Below the pieces are notes generated by a model, which ran no database searches, was not told where the DNA came from, and saw only the letters and a program-made list of their open reading frames with translations. From Berberis thunbergii (Eukaryota > Streptophyta > Magnoliopsida > Ranunculales > Berberidaceae): 64,000 bases of DNA. Where the stretch lies: positions 33,022 through 97,021 of the forward strand of contig QNQO01009151.1 in the NCBI GenBank assembly GCA_003290165.1, given 5' to 3'. Shown here in pieces: positions 45,151-56,544 of the stretch (the first letter of the stretch is position 1; each line of letters starts with the position of its first letter). The translations under genes were made by a program, and so were the position numbers.

Positions 45151-47082
45151 AAATGGTATGTGGCTATAACTTTAAATATTTATAATGAAACAAGCATATC
45201 GGTAATTGCCTTGATAGATTCAGGGGCTGATATGAATTGTATTCAAGAAGGTATTGTACCTGTACAATACTTTAAACAAACTGCTCAAAGTCTGTACACT
45301 ACAGATAATTCCAAACTTCAAATAGCTTTTAAATTAACAAATGCCCATATCTGCAAGCAGAATATTTGCATTAAGCAACATTTCTTTCTTGTTAAAAATA
45401 TGGAACAAAAGATGATTTTAGGTACACCTTTTATTAATGCAATTTCTCCTTTTTCTGTTTCTAAACAAGGGATTTCAACTACCTTGCTTGGTACTAAGGT
45501 TGAATTTCCATTTTTGTTTAAATCAGAAGTTTATGAACTTAACCAAGTTTCTAAACAAAAGTTTCTGAATCGTTTAATCTGCAAACAACAGCAGTTAAAC
45601 TTTCTTAAACAAGAAATTGAATATAAAAGAGTAGTTGATCAAATCAGTGAACCTAAAATTCAATCCCAAATCATTCAATACCAAAAACATTTGCAAGATA
45701 AACTCTGTTCTAATCTTCCTAATGCATTTTAGTACAGATCTCAACATGTGGTTTGAATTCCTTATGAACCAGGTTTTGATGAAAGAAAAATTCCCACTAA
45801 AGCTCGCCCTATTCAAATGAATAGCGAACTTATGGAATTCTGTAAACAAGAAATTTAATCTTTAAAAGAAAAACGACTCATCCGAGATTCTAAATCTCCT
45901 TGGAGTTGTGCCGCTTTCTATGTCAATAAAAATGCAGAACTGGAACGAGGTAGCCCTCGTCTTGTAATAAATTATAAACCTATAAATTAGGTTCTTCAAT
46001 GGATTCGTTATCCAATTCCATCTCAGCAAGATCTTCTGAAGAGATTACACAACGCTTGTGTCTTCTCTAAGTTTGACCTTAAATCTGGATTTTGGCAAAT
46101 CCAGGTTCATCCCAAGGATCGGTATAAAACTGCTTTTAATGTCCCCTTTGGACATTACGAGTGGAATGTTATGCCATTCGGTCTCAAGAATGCTCCTAGT
46201 GAGTTCCAGAATATCATGAATGATATTCTATCCCAATTCTCGCAGTTCACCATTGTGTATATCGATGATATACTGGTGTTCTCTGATTCAATTCCAGCCC
46301 ACTGGAAACATTTATATCAATTTGAAAATTGTATACAGAAGAATGGATTGGTTTTATCTCCAACCAAAATCAATTTGTTTCAAACAAATGTTAGATTTTT
46401 AGGACACAAGATTTTCAATGGGATGATTACCCCAATTTCCAGAACCATTGAGTTTGCTGATAAATTTCCAGATGAAATCCGGGATAAAACCCAACTACAA
46501 AGATTTCTTGGATCTTTAAATTATGTTGCAGATTTTTATCAAGGCCTCCGTGTTTTAATTAAGCCCTTATATAATCGCCTTAAGAAAAACCCAGGCCCAT
46601 GGACTGAAGCCCATACTTCTATAGTCCGCCAAATCAAAAGTCAAGTCAAAAATCTTCCTTGTTTAGGAATTGCTGATCCCGATGCCTTTAAAATACTAGA
46701 AACAGATGCGTCCAATCATGGGTATGGTGGTATCCTCAAACAGCGTCTACCTGAGTCTTCTACTATTCAATTAGTCCGATACCATTTTGGTATTTGGAAT
46801 TCTACCCAGATGAATTATTCTACGGTCAAAAAAGAAGTTTTAGCGATCGTATTGTGCATCATGAAATTTCAAGATGATTTGATTAATCAAAAATTTTTAT
46901 TACAAATTGATTGCCAATCTGCAAAAGACATTTTAACTAAAGATGTTTTAAATTTGGTTTCCAAACAGATTTTCGCCAGATGGCAAGGTTTGATTTCTGC
47001 ATTTGATTTTGATATCAAGTATATAAAGGGGAAAGACAATTCACTGGCAGACTTTCTCTCCCGTGAATTCCCCCAAAGATGA
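45150..47082 (+). pseudogene. Caulimovirid protease, reverse transcriptase and RNase H, broken
   Basis: The protease site ALIDSGADMNC lies near 45210-45240. Reverse transcriptase runs from about 45760, with WSCAAFYVNK, FSKFDLKSGFWQI, MPFGLKNAPSEFQ and the catalytic YIDD near 46257. RNase H follows with ETDASNHGYGG near 46700 and ends IKGKDNSLADFLS. In-frame stops lie at 45730, 45754, 45856 and 45988; the part from 46171 to the TGA at 47080-47082 is open. No integrase follows. The enzyme would copy pregenomic RNA into virion DNA. Confidence 0.88.
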
Positions 47083-48272
47083 GTTCTTCTTCTAACTCAT
47101 CTCCCAAACCCAAATCAAAGGCAAGTTATGCGAAGAAGCCTTCTGCTTCTCCGCAGCCAGCCCCTCTTTCTTATGCTCTCCAATTAACCCAGAAATATTC
47201 AGCTCTTGCTCAAAACGAAGAGTTGACCTCTCTGGTAAGTCTTCTAAAGCCTAACCAGGCACCTCTCCAATACATCAACAAGACCAATCTAGACTTGTTA
47301 TGTATGGTTGAACCTCAATTCAGAGTTCTCATCTCTGATCCCCAAGCAATCTCAAGGCATTTATATTCTCCAGATCAACAATATGAAGAGTCTGATGCAA
47401 CCAAAACCAGAGAATTCTATGAATTAATCCTGGTAGACTCTGATTCGATTAGTGTTACTCATCACTATGATGACACTAAGACTCGAATCACCTTCTCCAA
47501 ATGTCAGATTTTCAAAGTTCTGACTAAAGCAAAATGGGGCCAACACCCTCGTTTTCACAAGAAGCTCTCACGGAGCTATGTTCCTCAAACTTACAGTTAT
47601 TATGATTATAAGAATGCTTGGACTAGAGAATTTCTTATAAGTCTTCACCAATCGGGCCACTCTTGGTTCTTCCTTTTTCTGCAAAAAGTTCAATGCCAAA
47701 GTCCTTCCATTTTGGTTCCAACATCAATGGTGGAGTTCCTTTGGTCCAGTTGTTGAGATCCTTCCCTCTCCTGTTCGTGAAGGATGGAATATCTTCAGAG
47801 ACAAGTACCAGCCTCCAGATCCTATTGATCAACAGGTTCTGTCTATCCGTTTCAATCTTGCATGGATCTTGTGTTGGGACTATGTCTGTTCCATTCCTGA
47901 TTCAGCAATCAATCTGTCCAAAACCAAACCCGCATGGTTATGCCGGCGCTACAAAGTCAAATGGTGGCAACGGTTTGACCACTCGAAAGTCACAAAAGAA
48001 GGTGTAACAGCCTTCTTCTCCAAAAAAAGGTGTTGTCTACACCTCCATTCGTTCCAGTTCCAACTGGTCTTCCTTCAGAATCATCCTCCAATGTCAAACA
48101 GTTGAAGCAGCAGATTCTACAGAAGATTATGACCAAGCCAACCAGAGCTCAGCTCATCGAAACTCTGTCTCAGATATGTTCAGATGAAGCTGATGAAGCT
48201 GAAGACGATGATCAAACAGTTGATCTCAATGAAGATGACTGCTATGGAGTCATCGATCCTCGAGATTTGTAA
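47079..48272 (+). pseudogene. Second ORF of the pararetrovirus, unknown function, frameshifted
   Basis: The ATG at 47079 overlaps the TGA of the previous ORF (ATGA), a layout suited to re-initiation. The start is Ser/Pro/Lys-rich. The middle has a Trp/Phe-rich region (PFWFQHQWWSSFGP, NLAWILCWDYV, YKVKWWQRFDHSK) and the end is strongly acidic (DEADEAEDDDQ). One frameshift near 47670 and another near 48030 break it. It occupies the position of the caulimovirus transactivator or the florendovirus ORF2. I know similar Trp-rich proteins next to such elements in plant genomes but no function for them. Confidence 0.65.
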
Positions 48273-49300
48273 ATGGACCCCATGTCCATCATTAAGGGCA
48301 GCATCTGCCACCTCCACATACCAACAAAACTGCTTTCGGCCAACAGACAACCCGACAAGCATCAATTATCTTTCCAAAAGCCTCCGCGTGAAGCTACAGT
48401 CCTCTCAATTATGCAGCTACAGTTAAAGTATCTTCAACAGTATCTGCCGACAGTCAAAAGGTGAACAGTTGAAGCATCTTCAAACAGTCCACCTCCACTC
48501 AATGCAACAAGACAAAGCAAAGGATAAGCCTCCAGCTCATCCTCTACTCAATGAAGAGCCTTATCTCTTCGTCTCTTCTTCTCTTCTCCCCTATCTATAA
48601 ATAAATGTAAGCTCTTCCAGAACAAGACAGACGATTCTAGAACCCCAAACCTGCTTTGTAACCGTTAGTCTAATTCTGTAAGCTTTCCTTTCTCCGTAGT
48701 CCTCTTGTATATTCCACCTGTAAGTCTCTAAGTTCCCTCTGTATTATTTTAAATTTATTTTCTTATCAATATATAAGCATCTTTTCTTATATACATCTCT
48801 CTGTTTTCTTCTCTTCTACAAATCCTCTACTTAAAAGAAAGTATTGGACTTGGTTGAACTATCAAAGTCACCCTAAGAAGTGAATCGGGTGTTCTCTTGG
48901 ACAATACAAAGTAGAGTTCTTCAAAGCTGTTTTCAAAATACTTAACTTAAAAGAAAGATCACACTCTGATAAGATCTTCTAGGTCCTCTCTAAGTGTCAA
49001 GCAGGAAACTGTCTTAGAGCTAGATCGATCGATTGTAGTGATCAAAGTTAAGATCTTCAATCTGATGGATGTAATTTTTCTTATTCTTGCATTCTTATGT
49101 TATTTAATGCTTATATTGTTCTTCTTCTCTCCCTTATTCTACTGGTTTATATCTTCCTGTCCTATTATCCTGTTGTGGATTGTTATTATTTTCTTCTTCA
49201 TTCCATTTATTCTATCTCTTCTGTAAGTGTTTGTAACCTGCGTAGCGCGCGTTTCTTTTTTAAGTCCCCGCGCGCCTTTGTTTTATAGTGTTTTCAATTT
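48273..49300 (+). promoter_or_regulatory. Pararetrovirus promoter and leader region
   Basis: A TATA-like CTATAAATAA lies at 48595-48604, with an overlapping AATAAA (48600-48605). This follows a CT-rich stretch and is about 320 bases past ORF2, the place of the pregenomic RNA promoter in caulimovirids. Downstream, pyrimidine-rich leader sequence with an ACTTAAAAGAAAG phrase repeated at 48829 and 48944 continues to about 49300. A short frame at 49038-49226 is extremely hydrophobic. The polyadenylation and leader reading is inference from position. Confidence 0.5.
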
Positions 49301-49370
49301 TAACTCCAAATGTACAACTTGTAGTCAATGAAGATACTCATATGGAGCACGAACCTGTCTAAGTGTCGAT

Positions 49371-49517
49371 GAAAACAGTGAAGGACCCCACAGGGGGAGT
49401 CGTCCATCCCCCGGAATGTGCGCTTGACATTTCAATGCACGCGTCCCCAAATTTCAAATGCGCATCCCAAGGAGATGGACGACTCCCCCCAACCCTGTGG
49501 AGTCCTTCGCTGTTTTC
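49371..49517. mobile_element. Foldback MITE, 147 bp
   Basis: The arm GAAAACAGTGAAGGACCCCA (start 49371) pairs with the reverse complement of the right end, GAAAACAGCGAAGGACTCCA (end 49517). The pairing runs inward through ACAGG and GGGGGAGTCGTCCATC, about 38 bp per arm, and leaves a loop of some 65 bp. The outer similarity may extend a further 15 bases on each side. No clear target duplication was found, so the family is not assigned. An open frame over it (49363-49617) is chance. Confidence 0.75.
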
Positions 49518-49799
49518 CTCGCCATTTCCCTTGACAATTAGAATATTTCATGGAGCACATGTGATCTTTAATGAAGAGATAAAAACAAGAAGAAAGAAAA
49601 AGGGGAAGAAACAGTGAGCTCATTAATGATCCTTACACAGCCTTGACTGCAAGCCAAAAATCCTGCACCTACGCACAAAATGATGGTAATTCAATAACTC
49701 ACAACATGAAGCACACGATCACACCCTCTACTCAAGAGAATTTCACAATAATTTCTACAAAGCAGCAAATGAAAATTTCTCACTCTCCCTAGAAGCAAG
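49518..49799. other. No recognised gene
   Basis: Short AT-rich spacer between the foldback element and the first LINE reading. Confidence 0.35.
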
Positions 49800-49939
49800 T
49801 TTATCTACCTAACCCGGTTGCAGCAGATAACTCCAATACCTATCAGGATATTGATCCCATTATCTCTCTTAATGATTCTTTAATTGAATCTCCAGGAGCC
49901 CAGCCAACATATCAAATTGATCATAATTAGTCTATGCCT

Positions 49940-50384
49940 CAGGAGGTGGCTAAGACATCTTCTTCTCCATTGATGCTTTCCTCGATCAGAAAAGTTAAGA
50001 AGGTTATTCGGGCAAGTTCTAATGCCATGACTCGGCATGAATTGGCTGGGAAAATGCAAGCAGGATTGTCAAGATGTTGCTCAGTTATATGATCAATCTC
50101 ACAAAAAATAGTTCAGATGTTCTAGGGTTGATAGTAACAGACTGGTTCATGCTGGGCTGCATAAGCAATATCAGGAAGATAATGTGTCACGGATAGTCGC
50201 TGATTCAATAATTGGTTTTGTTCACGAAGAACAATACACAAGCACCAATCCCAGTATCCCCACTGCCACTCTGCATGCACATGCAATTGCTGAGAATAAA
50301 GGCACCAGCCTTCTCGGCTCAACTTCAATCTACTCTTACGAGCTTGCGGCGATCGCCGTTGAAGGGTCGCCTCCTCATCCATGA
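49940..50384 (+). pseudogene. LINE ORF1 C-terminal part, broken
   Basis: Frames give VAKTSSSPLMLSSIRKVKK, then AMTRHELAGKMQAGLSR, and in another frame the end ELAAIAVEGSPPHP with a TGA at 50382-50384. A Gag-like nucleic-acid-binding protein is expected here in plant L1 elements, but the zinc knuckle is not visible. The stop overlaps the ATG of ORF2 (50381) as ATGA. Confidence 0.55.
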
Positions 50385-52180
50385 TGCTCTCATGGAATGC
50401 TCGAGGCATGGGGTCTGCCAAAGTGTTTCAAAATCTAAAGGCCCTCTCCCAACATTTCAATGTTGATATTATATTTTTGTCAGAAACCAAGTCCAGTTCT
50501 TCCAAGATGGACCGCTTGCACTGGAGACTGAGCTTTGCACATGGAACATCAATGCCAACACAAAGACTAGCTTAAGGACTTAGCACTTTTTTTGAAAGTA
50601 GGTATTCACTTTACCATTCTTTCTTCCTGTAAAAGTTATTTTAATTGTATTCTTGATGATTATTTTACTACTTTTGCATGGTCTGTTATTTTTGTTTATT
50701 GTGAATCAAATCTTGCTTCTTGGGAACAATTCTTGCAATCCATATCCCACTTCTACTCTATGCAACCCTTGTCGGGGGTTATTATTGGAGATTTGATTGC
50801 TATCAGTCAAACCGGGGACAAAATGGGTGGTAACCGGCCTTTTTGTTCTAGCCTCAGTCACCTTAGGAATTTTTTAAACAGTAATCAACTGTTGAATTTC
50901 CCCCTTAATGGATCTCAATTCACTTGGAACAACAAGAGAAAAAAACAAAAATTGGATTAAGGCAAAACTGGATCATATCATTGTCTCCACTGAGAGGTAG
51001 ATATGTTCCCTTCTGCGTCTGCCTGTACAATTCACACCTCTTTTTTGAATCACAAGGTTGTTTCCCTTCAGTTGGTCTCTAACTTCAGTCCAAATCCAAA
51101 ACCTTTTAAATTCTTCCAAATGTGGCCTAGAGACCTATTTTGCCATCAGGTGATTCAAACTAACTGGGCCCTTAGACAACACCCTTCCCCGACTCACAAT
51201 ATCCATCTCAAAACAAAGAAGCTTAATTACAGCCTCATTATGAGGAATAAGAGAGACTTCAAGAATATTCAATTGTGCATCTCTAACACTTTCACTTCCT
51301 TGGATAAACTCCAAAATGATAATCCTTTGAAGGACAATGCCACAACCATATCCTTGTTGGAAAAACGTCTCTCTGAACTTCAGATTCAAGAGGAGATGTT
51401 TGGCGTAATAAGTTTTGGTCTTCCTGGCTCAGAGATGCTGACAAAAACACCAAATTCTTTAACCTGATTTTACGCTAAAGACGACAATAACATGTGGCAT
51501 TCTACGCCGGAATTTATTAGAGTCACACTTAATGACTATTTCTCAAATATTTTCCATTCTTCCAACTCGACTCGCCAGTAATTCACGCCTTATTTAGTCT
51601 GATCATCTAGGAGGGGAATAATGTAGCTCTGCTGGCTATACCCACTACTGCAGATATCCAGGCAGTTGTTTTTGCTGTGGGGAGCCACAAAGCTCTTCAT
51701 CCTGATGGCTTCCACGCTTTCTTTTTTCAATACTACTGGATATCGTTAAAATGGATGTCACAGAGGCGGTTACTCATTTTTTCACTTCCAAGTAGTTAGA
51801 TCCTAAGTTGAATGACACTTTCATTGCTCTGGTCCCTAAAGTGAGCAATCCTATCTTGCCGGATAAATTTCGCCCTATAGGCCTCTGCAATGTCATTTAT
51901 AAAATAATCTCCAAAATTCTTGTCAACCGTCTAAACCTTTGCTCGATAACATAATTTCTCTTAATCAGGGTGCCTTTCTTCGAGGTCGCTCGATAGAGGA
52001 TAATGTTAGTGTTGCACATGAAATTTTCTTTCAAATGAAACATTTTTGAAAGAAAAATAAGGTTGGATGACAATCAAAATTGATATGGCCAAAGCATATG
52101 ATATGGTCGAATGATATTTTCTGGCTCAAGTGCTCAAACAACTTGGTTTTGCTGAAGGTTGTAATGAAATGATAATTCAA
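50381..52180 (+). pseudogene. LINE ORF2: endonuclease and partial reverse transcriptase
   Basis: The start MLSWNARGMGSAK and DIIFLSETKS are the first motifs of the apurinic-type endonuclease. GVIIGDL near 50780 and NGSQFTWNNKR near 50920 are later endonuclease blocks, and KLDHIIVS follows near 50965. Reverse transcriptase appears with FIALVPKVSNP and KFRPIGLCNVIYKIISKIL (51820-51915), then RGRSIEDNVSVAHEI and IDMAKAYDMV near 52080. The catalytic YADD block and zf-RVT end are missing because of the insertion at 52181. Multiple stops interrupt the frame. Confidence 0.83.
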
Positions 52181-52857
52181 TGTTAATATTTAAAAATGGT
52201 CACACTCCTGAGCCGAACACGTGTCATGATGATTTCAAGGAATTACGGGCTTAAGCACAGCCCAACACAGATCTAGCCCAAGCGGATAGCCCGCCCAACT
52301 TCAGTTCGCCAAGCGAACCTAGACTCTAACTGCATGCTAGGCCCACACGTCTCAGAGCTATCCACGGTACCCATAAGTCATCTTTAGGCAAGTATCTTGA
52401 GGATCAGCTTCGGACGGGCAACTACAGCTGCTCTTTGCTTCCAATTAGGAATCAAACACCAAAGTATCTTCCACACAGGGAAACTCCCTTCTACCGAATG
52501 CTCTTAGATTGTGAACCATCTCTCGCGTATCTAGGAGTACTGAGATAACATGGAACTTCCCTTCTACAACATGACTCTTAATTAGAGAGGGATCTCCAAA
52601 ATGATCACCTCCCTAAACTACGCCTACGATGGCTTGGTTAAACCTTGACTCCTTGCACTATAAATAAGACATGAGGTTGGTAAGCTAAAGTACGCTACAA
52701 AATCCCTGTTATAGCATTACACCTTCCTTAGATCCCTATTTTGACTTTAGCATCGAAGTGCCATCGGCCACCCCACGGTGGTCTGTGGCTCACGTGCGTT
52801 ACTTGTGCAGGTCAGCAGGAACAAGGTCAAAGCAAGAAGCGAAAATCGACTACATCA
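52181..52857 (+). repeat. 5' LTR of the Tat-like element
   Basis: It starts TGTTAATATT, at the point where the LINE reading ends, and finishes CTACATCA. A TATA region, ACTATAAATAAGAC, lies near 52660. The 3' border is set by the primer-binding site that follows. Confidence 0.68.
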
Positions 52858-52858
52858 G

Positions 52859-52876
52859 TTTGGCGTCGTCCGTGGA
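52859..52876 (+). other. Primer-binding site of the Tat-like element
   Basis: TTTGGCGTCGTCCGTGGA is close to the TTTGGCGCCGTCTGTGG form used by many Tat-lineage elements. Confidence 0.7.
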
Positions 52877-52932
52877 GACGACCTAGTTCTTAATTTTACA
52901 CTAAGCGTCGTCTACTACCAAATCCGAGAGAA

Positions 52933-54000
52933 ATGGTGACCACTAGGTCACGCAATAACGAACTAGGGGACACTAGAGCCAGGCCCCGGCTAGTTCCTAT
53001 TGAACTAAGGGAGGTTGTGCAGCTAACGTTGATCCAGCCGCCAGGACAGAGAGGCCCGATCCTGGGAACCCTCTCCGCAGAGGAGTGCACGATCCAGACG
53101 TACTATATCGCCTCTCCATTCCACCCTTTGTAGATCGGATCATGAGTGAAGCACTTTCGAGAAAGTTCACTCCCTTGAAGCTCGATTCCTATGACGGAAC
53201 CACCGATCATTTCGATCATCTACGCCATTACCAACACGTAATGGCGCTCAAGGAAGGATCTGAATCCGTCATATGCAAAACCTTTCCCACTAGTCTTAAA
53301 GGCCTTGCATTGACATGGTTCCACAACCTTCCACTGAAGTCAATCGACTCCTTCAAAACATTTGGCGAAGGAATTCTTGACACGTTTTGTCGAAAGCCAA
53401 CATTTCAGAAAAGGCCCGCACCACATACTCTTTCTAAGGAAGAGGTCCGGCGAGATGCTCCGATAGTACGTCACATGCTTCAACAATGAGCTAACCCTCA
53501 TCGACGGGTGCAACAATGATACAGCTATGACGACATTCACTGCGGACCTCAAAGAAGGAAAGCTCTTCTAGGACTTCACCTTGGAGCCCCCTCTAGACAT
53601 GGCAGAGCTCCTCAAGAACATCCAGAGACACATCACCCTGGAGGAGTCCAAAGGCAACAGGAAGCCCTAAGCTTCTAAGGACAAGAATGGGGGAAAGATA
53701 TATGAGGATGGGGAGCGGAGCAAGAGGAAGCACACTTACAACAGACTGGATCTTGATCATCCCAGGCTAGAGAAGTCATCCAACTAAGTTGGATCCAGAG
53801 CCGTGACACCCCTAAATGCTAGTCTATCGGATGTACTCAATTGCATGAAAAATTGGGAGGAATTGAAGTGGCCCTCGAAGACACGCGGAGACCCTACCAG
53901 AAGAGACATCGACAAGTACTGTGCGTACCACAAGAAAGTCAGCCACAACACCAATGACTGCAAAAGTCTGAGGTATGAAGTATAACATTGGATCATAAGG
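52933..54000 (+). pseudogene. Tat-like gag, broken
   Basis: The first ATG after the primer-binding site opens MVTTRSRNNELGDTRARPR. After a frame change, 53085-53489 gives FTPLKLDSYDGTTDHFDHL, LTWFHNLPLKSIDSFKTF and the retrotransposon Gag fold that continues. Later parts give FTADLKEGKLF near 53530, RRDIDKYCAYHKKVSHNTND near 53905 and CKSLRYEV. The YCxYHxxxxHxTxxC arrangement at the end is the usual zinc-binding tail of Tat Gag. Several stops and at least three frame changes disable it. Confidence 0.8.
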
Positions 54001-54125
54001 GAAAATTGAAAGACTTGTTGAAGTCTGATAAGTGGTCAGAACAAACCAGGGATAGGGGGAGTTGGTCAAAAAGATAGAGAAAGAGACTCCTGGGATAATA
54101 TATGTCTTTCATGGAGTTGGATTGA

Positions 54126-54910
54126 ATGCAGTCGCACAGGTCCCGCAAGCGAACTTTGCTGGATATGCGGACACAACCTGCGAATGAAAACATACGAATT
54201 TTCTATTCGAAAATTCCTAACCCCATTCCTACTTTGACTTTCACGGACAAAGACCTCGATGGAGTCCGAGCACCACACAAAGATGCTTTGGTCATCTCCG
54301 TTTCCATCACAAAGTGGGAAGTAAAGAGAGATCTCGTTGACACAGGAAGCTCGCTCAACGTTCTATTCTACAATGCTTTCCACAACATGGACCTCAAGGA
54401 GGAAAACCTAGTGCCATCAGAGCACCCACTGATCGAATTCAATGGGGAGAAATACTTTCACATCGAAAAGATAAGATTAGCCACGGTAGCTGGAGAACCA
54501 CAGCTGAAAAGGTCCTACTTCTGGACTTCATGGTGGTAGACGCACCATCGTCATACAACCTCATCCTGGGAAGACTGTGGCTACACCAAATGGAAGCAGT
54601 GATCTCCACCCTTCACCAGTCTTTAAAGTATACTGCTAAAACTCAGAAGGGACAATACGTGAAGACGAACTACAACAGGCTGCCACTACGCCGCACTGAA
54701 ACAAATAGAGCGCTCCTATATTCAATACATCATGCAGAGCAACCTGACCCTGTTGCAAGGCCTAAAGACGGAAGGGACACCATTTTCGAGCGGTACAAGA
54801 GTAGTCAACTCTCCCACCCAGAGAGTCGTAATGCCAATGGAAAGCGGGAACAAATACCCCCGACATTCCATTGGCGTGGAGATCCGCCCCTCTGCAAGGT
54901 TTGCTCTTAG
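54126..54910 (+). pseudogene. Tat-like aspartic protease, broken
   Basis: 54126-54539 holds the active-site block RDLVDTGSSLNVLFY, and 54530-54910 holds the second half, DAPSSYNLILGRLWLHQM, in a frame shifted by the short overlap. Both blocks are standard for Tat-type retropepsins, which cut the polyprotein. The frame ends at a stop at 54908. No reverse transcriptase follows. Confidence 0.82.
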
Positions 54911-56540
54911 TGACCTATGTAGCAGCTCGACATTCCGCTAAATGATCTGCGAAAGCTATCAGAATTCTCTTCAAGGTCAAGATCAATTTATCTCCATCAA
55001 CAATTAGTTTGCTTAAAGTTGTTTGTTTCTCTTTCCGTAGTCAATATTGAGTTTAGAGTTCTTAAGAGACTTATGTGATTCACAATCATTTAAAAACTAA
55101 AACAAGAATTTTAGAAACAAACTCTATTGATTATTGGAAAGATGTAACAACAAACACCTTGAGGCAGATACAAAAGACTGAGAACTACAAGCATCTGAAT
55201 ACAGAGCGAACTGAATAAAGACTCGCTTATACAATTCTGCAACGGACGGAGTCAGACGAAAACCTGCAAACCCTCAGATATGAGTAATCTGCAAGTGAGA
55301 GCAAATGGTAAAAGCTGCTCGACCCCTTCCAAAAATGATAGCAGAGTTAAAATAATGGGAGATGCTCGACCCTTTCCCAAGATAAATATAAAGTGTAAGA
55401 GAGGATTGAAAGAACTGAACGGTCAGACTGCTCCATCAAATCACTCTTGAAAAGTTCTCTTCTTAGAGCATCGAGGACCTCACTACAAGCTACTGATTTC
55501 CTCAAGAGACGTCCCACCATCTATCCAACCTCCTCAAAGGGTTTAGAAGAAGGAATATGAGGATGGCAACAAGTAGCGACGCAATACGATCCCATAATGC
55601 TTTCAAGAGAGACAACGTTTCCCACATGCGATGGTAGATGTGACTGAGAGCTACCACACTAGGAGACATCGCACACCGACTAACACTTCAATCAACCATT
55701 GGTTAGAAGTGAGATTCTAGCACACAAAGACACAAGTGGTACGGTGTAACACCAAGACATCTCCCTTCGTAGAAATCCACACTACTTTTCTGTGATATGA
55801 GAAGAGATTACGAGACCTCAGCGGATTAACTACGTGTCCACCCACAACAGGTGACAACGCATAACAACAACTATCACCATGCCTGGTCGAGGTAAACATC
55901 GGAACTTTTGGAAACTCCAATGATGGAGATCCAACTTCAGCCTTTGGAAAACCCAAAGCATTTCCCTCAGCCTTTGGAAAACTCAAAGCATCTTCTCCAG
56001 ACAAGAACATTACAGAAATAAACTCAACAAAAGATAGTGCCTATAGTTATTGAAAAACACCATTATATAGACATAATGGTTTACCAAACGGGCACTCCAG
56101 CATTAACTGCCAAGCATTGAATGCCATATGGGAAAATGGAAGACGACAGTTCACAAGGAAACTGTGCAGATCACGTCAATCAATTATTGGCACTACATGC
56201 AACCCCATCAATTGAAGGGGAGTACAGTTATACTCAAACGTCACACAACCTACACCATACACGTGTCACCGTGCGATCTACGTCCACGTAATGTGCCACA
56301 CAGGAAACCCTAGTCCTTCCTCTGCGGGCCCATGAACTCAGTCTGTATATCCGAACCGCACCCTGTCGCATGCTTGGCACAAACACTCGAGGATCCTAGT
56401 CAACTTTGACGTACGGACTTTACGACTTCCCTAGTTAAGGTAACTTCGTCCACACCCTTAACCACTAGGTTCGCACGCCCTTCAGCGGGAGGAACCTCTG
56501 GTCAAGCCGGGCAAGCTTTGTAAGCAAACACTGATGACGA
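54911..56540. other. Non-coding interior of the Tat-like element
   Basis: No pol domain can be read in any frame. CAGCCTTTGGAAAACCCAAA-type words repeat at 55939 and 55969. GATGCTCGACCC/GCTGCTCGACCC recurs at 55315 and 55361. Another insertion could hide between about 54950 and 56050, where composition changes, but I see no terminal repeats. Confidence 0.4.
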
Positions 56541-56544
56541 TAGG

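Larger units (their letters stand above)
41666..49300 (+). mobile_element. Endogenous pararetrovirus (caulimovirid), degenerate
   Basis: The order is movement protein, capsid with zinc knuckle, aspartic protease, reverse transcriptase, RNase H, then a second ORF and a TATA-bearing leader. There is no integrase after RNase H and no LTR at either side, which separates it from Ty3 elements and fits Caulimoviridae. One large frame for all enzymes plus a downstream ORF of unknown role is the plan described for florendoviruses, so that genus-level group is possible but unproven. The coding frame is broken by at least one frameshift and five in-frame stops, so it cannot express the polyprotein. The right border is approximate. 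Confidence 0.8.
49800..52180 (+). mobile_element. L1-type LINE, cut in its reverse transcriptase
   Basis: The C-terminal part of ORF1 is followed by ORF2 with an endonuclease domain and the first half of reverse transcriptase. The reading stops at 52180, where an LTR begins. The rest of the LINE is not seen before the window ends, so it should lie to the right, beyond the nested elements. Many stops and shifts make it inactive. Confidence 0.8.

Noticed and set aside
41666..47082. Ty3 retrotransposon as an alternative identity for the pararetrovirus
   Set aside because: A 30K movement-protein domain, lack of integrase after RNase H and absence of LTRs favour a caulimovirid; phylogeny would settle it.
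49038..49226. Very hydrophobic 62-codon frame, membrane-protein-like
   Set aside because: T-rich sequence gives hydrophobic codons by composition; no conservation evidence, so not called a gene.
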